A stretch of 64,000 nucleotides of DNA from contig UQNW01000015.1 in assembly GCA_900542495.1 (NCBI GenBank), forward strand, positions 16,516-80,515, read 5' to 3'. The DNA comes from an uncultured Roseburia sp. (GTDB lineage: Bacteria > Bacillota > Clostridia > Lachnospirales > Lachnospiraceae). Below the pieces are notes generated by a model, which was given only the letters and a program-made list of their open reading frames with translations, was not told the DNA's origin and did no database searches. Shown here one piece after another: positions 36,139 through 44,077 of the stretch. Position numbers and translations under genes: made by a program. The stretch's first letter is position 1. The number at the start of each line of letters is the position of its first letter.

Positions 36139-37632
36139 ATGAGAATTAATAATAATATGTCGGCAGTGATCACGAATAAGCAGCTGCTCCGCACAGAAAA
36201 TAATCTGACGAAATCCATGGAGCGGCTTTCTTCCGGTTTGAAGATCAATCATGCAAAAGACAACCCGGCAGGAATGGCAATTTCCAACAAGATGCAGGCA
36301 CAGATCGATGCGTTAGACAGGGCATCATCGAATGCTTCCGACGGAACTTCCGTGCTGCAGATCGCAGATGGCGCATTGAATGAGACAAGTGCTATTTTAC
36401 AGAGAATGCGTGAACTTTCTGTCCAGGCAGCAAACGGAACGAACTCTTTAGAAGACAAACAGGCAATTCAGGACGAGATCGAGGCACTGAAGGAAGAGGT
36501 CAACCGTATCTCCAAAGATACGGAGTACAATTCAAAATCATTGTTGGATGGCTCACTGGATACGCGTGTATATACGGATAACGCAAATGTTTCCCGTGTG
36601 AATGTTTCGGATTATGTAAATCCGGGAAAATATGAGATAAATATTAAAACAGCTGCAACGAAAGCACAGGCAGCATCTACAGCCAATACAATTAAAAGCG
36701 ATGATGCTGCAAACAAAATCGGTGTTTCAGGCACTGTTTCCATCAACGGATACGGCGTGGATATTGACAAAGATGACACGATGGCGGCAGTTTTTGAAAA
36801 ACTCAGGGCAGCAGCTGAAGTTGGAGAAGCAGAACTTGTGACAGATACGACCAATCAGAATGAGTTCAAAGGTTTTCAGGCAGCCAGATATGGTTCTACA
36901 GTTCCATTAGTATTGACATTTTCCGGAAAAGATGGAACGACATCGGAAGATTTTGCAGGCAAACTGGGATATGCAGCAGATCTGACGAAGGATCCGGATA
37001 CCGATGCCATGATTTATGATGCGTCAAAACAGGATGCGACAAAAGGACTTGACGCACAGGTAGCACTTAGTGCCGGAACTGCGATCGCAGGAACAACAGA
37101 TACATCCATTTTCTCAAGCACTGCAACTGTTGCAACCAATGGCAACAGAGTGACGATCACGGACAGAGACGGATTTTCCATGAGTTTTCTGGCAAAAGAA
37201 GGAAAAACAGGAAAGACAGTGCTTGATGTGACCGATATCGGTAATATGACACTTCATATCGGTGCCAACGAGCATCAGAATATGGATGTCCGCATTCAGG
37301 AAATTTCCTGTGAGACCCTTTATATCGACGATCTGGATGTCACATCTGTGACAGGAGCTGACCGTGCAATCAGCGCATTGGATGATGCGATTGCAATGGT
37401 ATCCGATGCACGTTCCAAGATCGGTGCTTATGAAAACCGTCTGGAGTATGCAACATCCAGTCTCGATACATTTGAGGAGAATATGACGGATGCAATGTCA
37501 AGACTGACAGATGTGGATATGGCAGAGGAAATGACCAATTATACACAGTACAATGTACTTCAGCAGGCAGGCGTGTCAGTTTTAAGTCAGGCAAATGATC
37601 TTCCACAGAATGTTTTATCATTGTTACAGTAG
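36139..37632 (+). CDS. Flagellin
   Basis: Filament protein of 497 residues. The D0/D1 N-terminus (MRINNNMSAVITNKQL) and C-terminus (QANDLPQNVLSLLQ) are intact. They flank a variable domain from about residue 170 to 400. The TLR5-contact segment reads LQRMRELSVQAANG (87-100), matching the stimulatory form. No signal peptide, as expected for type III export. The gene is monocistronic from a sigma-D promoter, followed by a FliS-like gene. Other flagellar structural genes are not in this window. Confidence 0.96.
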   Translation: MRINNNMSAVITNKQLLRTENNLTKSMERLSSGLKINHAKDNPAGMAISNKMQAQIDALDRASSNASDGTSVLQIADGALNETSAILQRMRELSVQAANGTNSLEDKQAIQDEIEALKEEVNRISKDTEYNSKSLLDGSLDTRVYTDNANVSRVNVSDYVNPGKYEINIKTAATKAQAASTANTIKSDDAANKIGVSGTVSINGYGVDIDKDDTMAAVFEKLRAAAEVGEAELVTDTTNQNEFKGFQAARYGSTVPLVLTFSGKDGTTSEDFAGKLGYAADLTKDPDTDAMIYDASKQDATKGLDAQVALSAGTAIAGTTDTSIFSSTATVATNGNRVTITDRDGFSMSFLAKEGKTGKTVLDVTDIGNMTLHIGANEHQNMDVRIQEISCETLYIDDLDVTSVTGADRAISALDDAIAMVSDARSKIGAYENRLEYATSSLDTFEENMTDAMSRLTDVDMAEEMTNYTQYNVLQQAGVSVLSQANDLPQNVLSLLQ

Positions 37633-37657
37633 TATTTTTGCAGGGATGGTGTAAAAC

Positions 37658-38134
37658 GTGGAAAAAGAGCAGATTTTGGATTTTACCAGAAGGATCAGCC
37701 AGAGCAACCGGAGCGGGCTTACGGTGATCAATTATGAGATCATCTTCGCTTATCTGGATGATGCAAAAAAAGCATATCAGGAAGAAAAATGGGAAGAGTT
37801 TAAGGTGGCTCTGCGGAAAGCACAGAATTCCATTGGTGAATTGATACAGACTTTGAATTTTTCCTATGAGATTTCTAAAAATCTTTATCAGATTTACGTG
37901 TTTTGCAGGGATTCCCTTGCGGCAGCCATGTATAAACGGAGTCTGACGGAGATTGAAAACGCAGAAAAAATGTTACAGAAACTGTATCAAAGTTTTTGCA
38001 AGGTGGCAGAGACAGATGATTCTGCGCCGATGATGAAAAATACCCAGCAGGTGTACGCAGGGTACACATATGGAAAAGGTGATCTGGTAGAAAACTGCCA
38101 GGAAATGGATAAATCAAGAGGCTTCTTTGCATAG
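37658..38134 (+). CDS. FliS-like flagellar chaperone
   Basis: Helical protein of 158 residues whose layout (TVINYEIIFAYLDDAKKA...ALRKAQNSIGELIQTLNF..YEISKNLYQIYVF) matches FliS, which binds the flagellin C-terminus and stops early polymerisation. It is longer than usual FliS by about 25 C-terminal residues. Starts at GTG 37658, 25 bases after flagellin, so it is probably co-transcribed. Recognised by pattern only. Confidence 0.72.
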   Translation: MEKEQILDFTRRISQSNRSGLTVINYEIIFAYLDDAKKAYQEEKWEEFKVALRKAQNSIGELIQTLNFSYEISKNLYQIYVFCRDSLAAAMYKRSLTEIENAEKMLQKLYQSFCKVAETDDSAPMMKNTQQVYAGYTYGKGDLVENCQEMDKSRGFFA

Positions 38135-38147
38135 AAGCCTCTTTTCC
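38117..38147. terminator. Terminator overlapping FliS-like stop
   Basis: AGAGGCTTC pairs with GAAGCCTCT over a seven-base loop, then TTTTCC. It overlaps the last codons of the FliS-like gene and faces the convergent DUF2508 gene. Confidence 0.7.
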
Positions 38148-38148
38148 T

Positions 38149-38364
38149 TTACGAAAGTTCCATTTTTTTTATGCTTGCCAACAAAAATTTATAGCGCATC
38201 TGCACAGAATTCAGTTCGTAAATATAGCAGTCGATCAGGTCCGGATCAACAACATTTTCGAGGTTGTTATAGGCATCCTGCAGTGCACGTGCGGTCTGGT
38301 GGAGGTCATCCTTAAGAAGCGCATAGTGTTTATCCTTTGCATATTCCTGCTGTAAAATGCGAAT
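38149..38364 (-). CDS. DUF2508 family protein (YaaL-like), ATT start
   Basis: Small helical protein of 71 residues with the YaaL/DUF2508 pattern (LENVVDPDLIDCYIYELNSVQMRYKF). The first standard start codon, TTG at 38379, overlaps GGAGGGG, so it cannot be used with that site. In-frame ATT codons follow at 38370 and 38364; the second sits eight bases after GGAGG and is the best start by spacing. This is the third of four ATT-start candidates described here. Function unknown; bofA lies on the opposite strand next door. Confidence 0.65.
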   Translation of the reverse strand: MRILQQEYAKDKHYALLKDDLHQTARALQDAYNNLENVVDPDLIDCYIYELNSVQMRYKFLLASIKKMELS

Positions 38365-38531
38365 GGTAATCCCCTCCAATCAATAAAATCTTATTAATAG
38401 TAGTATAGTCGTGAATTGGAAAAACTATACAATATCTCAAAAAATTTTCACTTTATAGGAACTTGCAAAGCAGCTCTTTGTTCTAAATCCCGGAAAAGAA
38501 TAATAGAATAAAACAAAAAAACGTGGTGTTC

Positions 38532-38804
38532 ATGGATCAAAAAACAGGTATGCTGGCGCTTGCCGTCATTTGCGGGATCATTCTTCTCATACTTTTGCTG
38601 CGGAAAAAAGCGCAGATTATTTTAAATTTTTTAGTGCGGACAGTCCTCGGTGCAATCGTGATCCTATTCGTCAATGACATTTTGAAAACGCAAGGCTTCG
38701 ATATATATGTCGGCTTAAATGCAGTTACCCTTTTGACATCTGGAACCCTTGGATTTCCTGGGGTTGCGCTGCTTTATGGAATTCAGGCGACAAAGTTTTT
38801 GTAG
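38532..38804 (+). CDS. Pro-sigmaK processing inhibitor BofA-like
   Basis: Membrane protein of 90 residues with two or three hydrophobic segments and the BofA pattern (GLNAVTLLTSGTLGFPGVALLYGI). In spore formers BofA inhibits the SpoIVFB protease in the forespore membrane. Starts at ATG 38532; the codon at 38523 has no site. Presence suggests a sporulation heritage, as does cwlD, but it does not prove sporulation. Confidence 0.8.
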   Translation: MDQKTGMLALAVICGIILLILLLRKKAQIILNFLVRTVLGAIVILFVNDILKTQGFDIYVGLNAVTLLTSGTLGFPGVALLYGIQATKFL

Positions 38805-38840
38805 GAAACTGCCAAAGTTCGACTTTTTTCACGATTGCTA

Positions 38841-38869
38841 TAGACAAGCGAAAAAGTGGTTGCTATAAT
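38841..38869 (+). promoter_or_regulatory. Sigma-A promoter for the Tad operon
   Basis: TAGACA (38841-38846), 17-bp spacer and perfect TATAAT (38864-38869). The transcript would start near 38876, only 22 bases before the ATT start of the first gene, which limits start-codon choice. Confidence 0.72.
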
Positions 38870-38897
38870 CCGACTTACAACAGAAGTGAGGTGATGA

Positions 38898-39356
38898 ATT
38901 GGGGCGATTACAAATCTGACACTGCTGACATTTCTATCATTTGCAGCGGTAACAGATGTGCAATGCATGAAGATCAGTAACCGGCTGATCGTGTGTGGAT
39001 TAATATGGGGACTGGTACTCAAAATTTGGGGAAATGGGTACATGGGTATTCTGTATTTTATTCTTAATATTACAATTCCGGTGGTTCTTTTTATTCTTTT
39101 ATTTCAGATGCATGCTCTTGGAGCAGGCGACATCAAATTATTTTCCTTAGTAGGTAGTTTTTTGACAACGAGGCAGCTATTTCAGGTGATCGTTTATGCC
39201 TTCCTTTTTGCAGCAGTACTTGGCATGGGAAAAGTATTGTACGTGTATTTTTCACAGGGAGGAAAGAAAGACAGATTCACAAAAATTCATTTTTCCATAG
39301 AAATTCTGCTGGCGGTTGTGTATGTGACAGGGAGGTGTGTAGTTGCAAAAAATTAA
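38898..39356 (+). CDS. Prepilin peptidase (A24, TadV/CpaA), ATT start
   Basis: Aspartic prepilin peptidase of 152 residues, membrane bound, processing Flp pilins. Catalytic Asp pair: D20 (FAAVTD) and D78 in the GxGD motif (ALGAGD). The first standard start in frame is GTG 38958, which would remove the catalytic D20 and the first membrane segment. ATT 38898 sits six bases from GAGG and gives GAITNLTLLTFLSF, a proper first helix. An ATG at 38894 opens only a 28-codon frame and is two bases from GAGG. I therefore assign ATT. First gene of the plus-strand Tad operon. Confidence 0.8.
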   Translation: MGAITNLTLLTFLSFAAVTDVQCMKISNRLIVCGLIWGLVLKIWGNGYMGILYFILNITIPVVLFILLFQMHALGAGDIKLFSLVGSFLTTRQLFQVIVYAFLFAAVLGMGKVLYVYFSQGGKKDRFTKIHFSIEILLAVVYVTGRCVVAKN

Positions 39357-40374
39357 GATTGCCCTTTGTGATGAGGACAAGTTTTATTGCGAGCGTTTTG
39401 CAGCCTATATGATGAACCATAAGGCGCAGGAAATTGAACTGAATATTTATTCCACAGTGGAGCAGTTTACCGGAGACGAGAAAATGGGAAGCTTTGATCT
39501 GGTGATCGCAGGCAGTGGATTTGAGCAGTTTTCTTCGGATGTAAATATGATGTATCTGTCTGATCTGTGTGGAAATCAGGCGGCGGAGGAGGCAATGTGG
39601 GAAAAAGATACCATACCGAAGAAGAAAATTGTTACGAAATATCAGCCAATGGAACAGTTGCTGCATGAGATTTACGTGCAGACAGGCATGGCAAAAAAGG
39701 AAGCTGCCACAGTGCAGGTTGCAGAACATACAAAAGTGATCGGGGTATTTTCTCCGGAGGGACATGAGATGCAGGAATTATTTTCGGTTTTGCATGCGGT
39801 AAACCTTAGCAGCGAGCAGAAAGTACTGTATGTTAATTTTCTTGATTTTTCGGGATTCCGGGAGTTGTTCGGTCAGACAGGAATCTGTGATTTTTCGGAT
39901 GTGATCCTTAAAATCCGGAGTGGGGAACTGACGGCAGAATATTTTTGGAACTGTGTTTATGAAATGACCGGGATATCCGTTATCCTGCCTTTGGAAAATC
40001 CGGAAAATATCAGACAGATCAGCATTGCAGAGTGGGAACAATTTCTTGGCTTTGTCGAACAAAATACGGATTTTGAAGTGCTGGTGATAGATTTTGGCAC
40101 CGGTATGACGGAACTGGCAGAACGATTAAGCCGTTGTGACGAACTGCTTTTGATCTGCAGGGAAGGATTTTTTTATGAATGCAGAGAAGGGCATTTTTAT
40201 CAGTGGCTGGAAAAAACAGGATATTTGTCGCTGTCAGAAAAAATTTACAGGGTTTCACTGCCTTATACAGCAAAAAGCATTCATGGCGGAGGAAATATAG
40301 TGGAACAGCTTCAGTGGAGCGAATTTGGTGATTTCGTGAGAAGGTGGGAAAAAGGATATGCAGGTATCGGATGA
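39343..40374 (+). CDS. tadZ: TadZ/CpaE-like protein, degenerate P-loop
   Basis: Protein of 343 residues with an N-terminal receiver-like domain (about 1-110, starting QKIKIALCDED) and a C-terminal MinD-like domain, the TadZ/CpaE layout that localises the pilus machine. The nucleotide loop is degenerate (VIGVFSPEGHEMQ, no GK[ST]), so it probably does not hydrolyse ATP. Starts at TTG 39343 behind GGGAGG, overlapping the peptidase gene by 14 bases. It is the third P-loop-fold protein of the locus, after the two in the kinase operon. Confidence 0.75.
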   Translation: MQKIKIALCDEDKFYCERFAAYMMNHKAQEIELNIYSTVEQFTGDEKMGSFDLVIAGSGFEQFSSDVNMMYLSDLCGNQAAEEAMWEKDTIPKKKIVTKYQPMEQLLHEIYVQTGMAKKEAATVQVAEHTKVIGVFSPEGHEMQELFSVLHAVNLSSEQKVLYVNFLDFSGFRELFGQTGICDFSDVILKIRSGELTAEYFWNCVYEMTGISVILPLENPENIRQISIAEWEQFLGFVEQNTDFEVLVIDFGTGMTELAERLSRCDELLLICREGFFYECREGHFYQWLEKTGYLSLSEKIYRVSLPYTAKSIHGGGNIVEQLQWSEFGDFVRRWEKGYAGIG

Positions 40375-41773
40375 GGAAGTTCAAAAGCTGAGAGAACATA
40401 TTCTTGCAGAAGTGGATCTCACAAGAGAGATGAGCGACGCGGAGATTCGGACACTTGTTTCGGAAAAATGCAGTATTTATGGAAAACAGCATTTCTTAAA
40501 ATTGTCAGAACAGGAAAGGCTAGAGCAGTATCTGTTCCATTCGCTCCGTAAACTGGATGTGCTGCAGGAATTATTAGATGATCCGGAGATCACAGAGATT
40601 ATGGTCAATGGTGCAGAAAACATTTTTTATGAAAAAAGAGGGCGGCTGTACGAATCGGAAAAGCATTTTACTTCCAGAGAAAAATTGAATGATGTCATTC
40701 AGCAAATGGCAGGAAGTAATAACCGTATGGTAAATGAGGCGGCTCCAATCGTGGATACGCGTCTTTCGAATGGATCGAGAGTAAATATTGTTTTACAGCC
40801 GATCGCGATTGACGGTTCGGCTATCTCTATCCGGAAATTCCCGGAACAGCCTTTTTTAATGGAGGATCTGATCCGTTTTGGAGCAGTCACGGAGGAAGCG
40901 GCAGAATTTTTAAAATTACTGGTGTTGTCGGGGTACAACATTTTCGTTTCCGGTGGAACAGGCTCTGGAAAGACAACATTTCTGAATGCTTTGTCACAGT
41001 ATATTCCAAGGGAGGAGCGGATCATCACAATTGAGGATTCGGCAGAATTACAACTGATCGATAAGCCGAATCTGGTGCGGCTGGAAACAAGGAATGCCAA
41101 CACGGAAGGTGTTTTGCCAATCACGATCCGGGATCTGATCAAAACGGCACTCCGCATGCGTCCAAACAGAGTAATCGTGGGAGAGTGCCGTGGAGCAGAA
41201 GCACTGGATGTGTTACAGGCTATGAACACGGGGCACGACGGCAGCTTGTCCACAGGACATGCAAATTCCTGCAGGGATATGTTGAGCCGGTTGGAAACGA
41301 TGGTTCTTATGGGGATGGAACTGCCGCTTCCGGCAATCCGAAGCCAGATTGCATCCGGAATTGATATCCTCGTTCATCTGGGGCGTATGCGTGACAAGAG
41401 CCGAAAAGTGTTATCCATTACAGAAATTGCTGAATATAAGGAAAATCAGATCATTTTGAACGAAATATACCGCTTTAAAGAATGTAAAGCGGAAGAAAAT
41501 ACAACAGAAAGCACAGAAGAAAATGTGGAAGGACATATAGAAGCATATGCAAAGGAAAATGTGGAAGAATCCGTAGAAACATATGCACAGAAAAAGGTGG
41601 AAAGATGTGTAGAAACATATGTGAGGGAAAAGGTGGAAGGATGTGTGGAAATATGTGAAAAGGAAAAAGCGGGAAAGTCAGAATATATCGTCCGGGGAAA
41701 CTTGGAGAAGGTGGGAAACTTGATACATACAGAGAAAATGATAAGGGCAGGGTATCATCTGGATGGATTATAA
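40358..41773 (+). CDS. tadA: Tad pilus assembly ATPase TadA/CpaF
   Basis: Secretion ATPase of 471 residues driving pilus assembly. Walker A is GGTGSGKTTF (K205), Walker B region VIVGECRGAEA, and the His box GHDGSLSTGHANS is intact. The N-terminal domain (about 1-110) is standard. After the ATPase core (ends near residue 370) there is an unusual tail with four 12-residue repeats. The gene overlaps tadZ by 17 bases and tadB by 11, a tightly coupled operon. Confidence 0.93.
   Translation: MQVSDEEVQKLREHILAEVDLTREMSDAEIRTLVSEKCSIYGKQHFLKLSEQERLEQYLFHSLRKLDVLQELLDDPEITEIMVNGAENIFYEKRGRLYESEKHFTSREKLNDVIQQMAGSNNRMVNEAAPIVDTRLSNGSRVNIVLQPIAIDGSAISIRKFPEQPFLMEDLIRFGAVTEEAAEFLKLLVLSGYNIFVSGGTGSGKTTFLNALSQYIPREERIITIEDSAELQLIDKPNLVRLETRNANTEGVLPITIRDLIKTALRMRPNRVIVGECRGAEALDVLQAMNTGHDGSLSTGHANSCRDMLSRLETMVLMGMELPLPAIRSQIASGIDILVHLGRMRDKSRKVLSITEIAEYKENQIILNEIYRFKECKAEENTTESTEENVEGHIEAYAKENVEESVETYAQKKVERCVETYVREKVEGCVEICEKEKAGKSEYIVRGNLEKVGNLIHTEKMIRAGYHLDGL
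41519..41662 (+). repeat. Four 36-bp tandem repeats inside tadA
   Basis: Units begin at 41519, 41555, 41591 and 41627 and encode ENVEGHIEAYAK, ENVEESVETYAQ, KKVERCVETYVR and EKVEGCVEICEK. The codons are in frame, so the protein keeps its reading frame whatever the copy number. Confidence 0.7.
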
Positions 41774-42500
41774 AAACTATATTTTGAGCAGAAAAGAGAG
41801 GATGTTTTGTCTGTGCGAAGGGCTGGCGGCAGGAGCACTGGCAGCGTGGATTTTATACCAGTCTGCCTGGGGGCTTGTATTGGTTGTTCTTTTTGTACAA
41901 CTTTGTGTCAAACGGGAGAAAAAGAAACGGTCAGAACAGCGAAAGGAAGCACTTTTACTGGAGTTCCGCGATGCCATGCAGAGCGTTACAGTGGCGCTTC
42001 AGGCTGGATATTCCATGGAAAATGCATGGCGGGAAAGTGAAAAGGAGATGACAGAACTGTTTGGAAATGACAGTCTGTTTGTCACAGAACTGCACCAGAT
42101 CAATCAGGCAGTCGGAATGAACCAGCCAATCGAAAAGCTGTTGTATGAATTTGCCCTGCGCAGTGACTGTGAGGATATTCAGAACTTTTCAGATGTTTTT
42201 CTGTTTGCGAAGCGCAGCGGAGGTGATTTCCCAAAAATTATTTCTACAACCATAGAACAGATTAGTGACAAGATCGAGGTAGAAAGGGAAGTGCAGACCG
42301 TAATCTCTGCAAAAAAAATGGAACAGAAGATTATGAATGTGATTCCTATTTTTATTATTTTGTATCTGAATCTTACATCGGGAGAATTTTTGCAGCCTCT
42401 GTATGGAAATTTTTTTGGAATCTGTGTTATGACGGCAGTACTGGGCGCGTATCTTCTTGCCATAAAACTATCGGAAAAAATGACGAACATCAAAGTCTGA
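41763..42500 (+). CDS. tadB: Tad inner-membrane platform protein TadB
   Basis: Type II secretion F-domain protein of 245 residues with two N-terminal and two C-terminal membrane segments around a cytoplasmic helical domain (FRDAMQSVTVALQAGYSMENAWRE, KRSGGDFPKIISTTIEQI). It partners TadC in the membrane platform. ATG 41763 overlaps tadA by 11 bases. Confidence 0.87.
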   Translation: MDYKNYILSRKERMFCLCEGLAAGALAAWILYQSAWGLVLVVLFVQLCVKREKKKRSEQRKEALLLEFRDAMQSVTVALQAGYSMENAWRESEKEMTELFGNDSLFVTELHQINQAVGMNQPIEKLLYEFALRSDCEDIQNFSDVFLFAKRSGGDFPKIISTTIEQISDKIEVEREVQTVISAKKMEQKIMNVIPIFIILYLNLTSGEFLQPLYGNFFGICVMTAVLGAYLLAIKLSEKMTNIKV

Positions 42501-42553
42501 AAAGAAATAGCGTTGGTAATAATGAAGACAGGATGAAACGTGGGAAGGAATTT

Positions 42554-43801
42554 ATGAAAAAGAGAGAGAAACAAGGGCAGGAGCAGAGCATTTCAAAGAA
42601 AATGGGGAAAGTATTTGCTTTGTTTGCAATCCTTGCATTGCTGGCTTTTGTGCAGGAAAAGATGAGTCCGGTGCTGGAATCCGGAGATATTCTGGAACGA
42701 AATGCGCATGGAGAAGGAAGTTATGAGGCAAATCTTGTCTGGAAAATCCCGGAAGAGGCTATGCAGCAGGAACTGACAGTGCAAGTGGAAGAACAAAGCT
42801 TGTCCAGGCAGGAACAGAAAGCATTATTAGAGGCAGCAAAACAGGAAATTGCAGAAACTTTTTTGGAAGAAAATGATTCGCTGGATGAAATCCGGGAAGA
42901 TGTCTGTGTGAAAGCGCAGTATCAGGACGGACAGGTAATGGCAGACTGGAGTTTTGATTCCTATCAGTATATTGATCTGGAAGGTCATGTATTGAATGAT
43001 AGTCTGGGAGATCAGGAGAAACTCGTAAAAGCTGTAGTCGAATTGAAGTGTGGAAGCCAGACACAGGAATATCAGTTCTTCTTTCAGATATGCCCAAAAG
43101 AGTACTCAGATGAAGAAAAAATATCCAATAAATTAAAACAGGAATTAACAAAACAGAACGAAAAAACAGACACAGCAGAACTGATTTTGCCGGAAACAAT
43201 TGATGGAAAACAAATCATATGGAAAGAAAAAAGTGAAAGAATGCCTTTAAAACTGCTGTTTCTGGGGCTCATTGCAGCAGGGTGTATTCCACTGATTGAA
43301 AAGTCTAAAAAGCTGGAACAGGAAAAACAGCGAAAAGAAAAATTACAGTCAGAGTATCCGGAACTTGTGAGTAAGCTGACCATTCTTCTCGGTGCCGGAA
43401 TGACATTATCCGGTGCATGGAATAAAATTGCAACTAATTATAGCAATAAGCGGAAAAATAATACAATAGAATTTCATCCGTTATATGAGGAAATGCTTGT
43501 TACATGTCATGAAATGGAAAGTGGTGCAGGTGAGGTGCGCGCATATGAGCGTTTTGGAGAGCGGTGTGGACTGCATCGTTACCGGAAATTCAGCAGTCTT
43601 TTAACGCAAAATCTCCGGAAAGGAACCAGAGGACTTATACAGTTATTAGAGCAGGAGGTTTCAGATGCTTTTGAGGAACGAAAAAATAATGCAAAGAAAT
43701 GTGGTGAGGAAGCAGGAACAAAGATGCTGCTTCCGATGATGATGATGTTTGGCATTATTATTGTCATTATTATGGTGCCTGCATTTTTATCGCTGCAGTA
43801 G
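42554..43801 (+). CDS. tadC: TadC-like platform protein with extra domain
   Basis: Protein of 415 residues. The first membrane segment is at about 18-36. An extracytoplasmic domain of about 180 residues rich in Glu and Gln follows, then membrane helix LLFLGLIAAGCIPLI and a type II secretion F-domain-like half (VSKLTILLGAGMTLSGAWNKI, RGLIQLLEQEVSDAFEERKNNAKKCGEEAGTK). The large external insertion is unusual for TadC. I start at ATG 42554 behind GGAAGG, not 42533. Confidence 0.78.
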   Translation: MKKREKQGQEQSISKKMGKVFALFAILALLAFVQEKMSPVLESGDILERNAHGEGSYEANLVWKIPEEAMQQELTVQVEEQSLSRQEQKALLEAAKQEIAETFLEENDSLDEIREDVCVKAQYQDGQVMADWSFDSYQYIDLEGHVLNDSLGDQEKLVKAVVELKCGSQTQEYQFFFQICPKEYSDEEKISNKLKQELTKQNEKTDTAELILPETIDGKQIIWKEKSERMPLKLLFLGLIAAGCIPLIEKSKKLEQEKQRKEKLQSEYPELVSKLTILLGAGMTLSGAWNKIATNYSNKRKNNTIEFHPLYEEMLVTCHEMESGAGEVRAYERFGERCGLHRYRKFSSLLTQNLRKGTRGLIQLLEQEVSDAFEERKNNAKKCGEEAGTKMLLPMMMMFGIIIVIIMVPAFLSLQ

Positions 43802-43894
43802 GGTATGTAAGAGGAAAGCATCGAAGATGCGGTTTCGCGAATGGGGTGCTGAATAGTTATGAGATTATTAAGAATAGGAAAGGAAGAAAACATT

Positions 43895-44077
43895 ATGGAA
43901 AATCAAATGGTAAGAGTAGCAAAAGAATTTGCAAAAGATGAGAGCGGCGTGGGTGTTGTAGAGATGATTTTGATCCTTGTCGTCCTGATCGGACTTGTGA
44001 TCATTTTCAAAAAGCAGCTCACAAATCTGGTAAACAGTATCTTTGAAACGATTAACAGCAAGGCAGGAAGTATCTAG
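43895..44077 (+). CDS. Flp-type pilin
   Basis: Small pilin of 60 residues. Hydrophilic leader, GVGVVEMILILVVLIGLVIIF processed at the Gly-Val region with Glu at the +5-like position, then a short tail. This is the major structural subunit expected of a Tad system, cut by the A24 peptidases. ATG 43895 follows AAAGGAAG. The next gene starts at its last base. Confidence 0.85.
   Translation: MENQMVRVAKEFAKDESGVGVVEMILILVVLIGLVIIFKKQLTNLVNSIFETINSKAGSI

Noticed and set aside
38894..38980. 28-codon ATG frame at the start of the Tad operon
   Set aside because: GAGG is only two bases away, no recognisable product results, and the overlapping ATT frame encodes the catalytic peptidase.
41519..41662. 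CRISPR array
   Set aside because: The 36-bp units are contiguous, diverged and in frame with tadA, without spacers.
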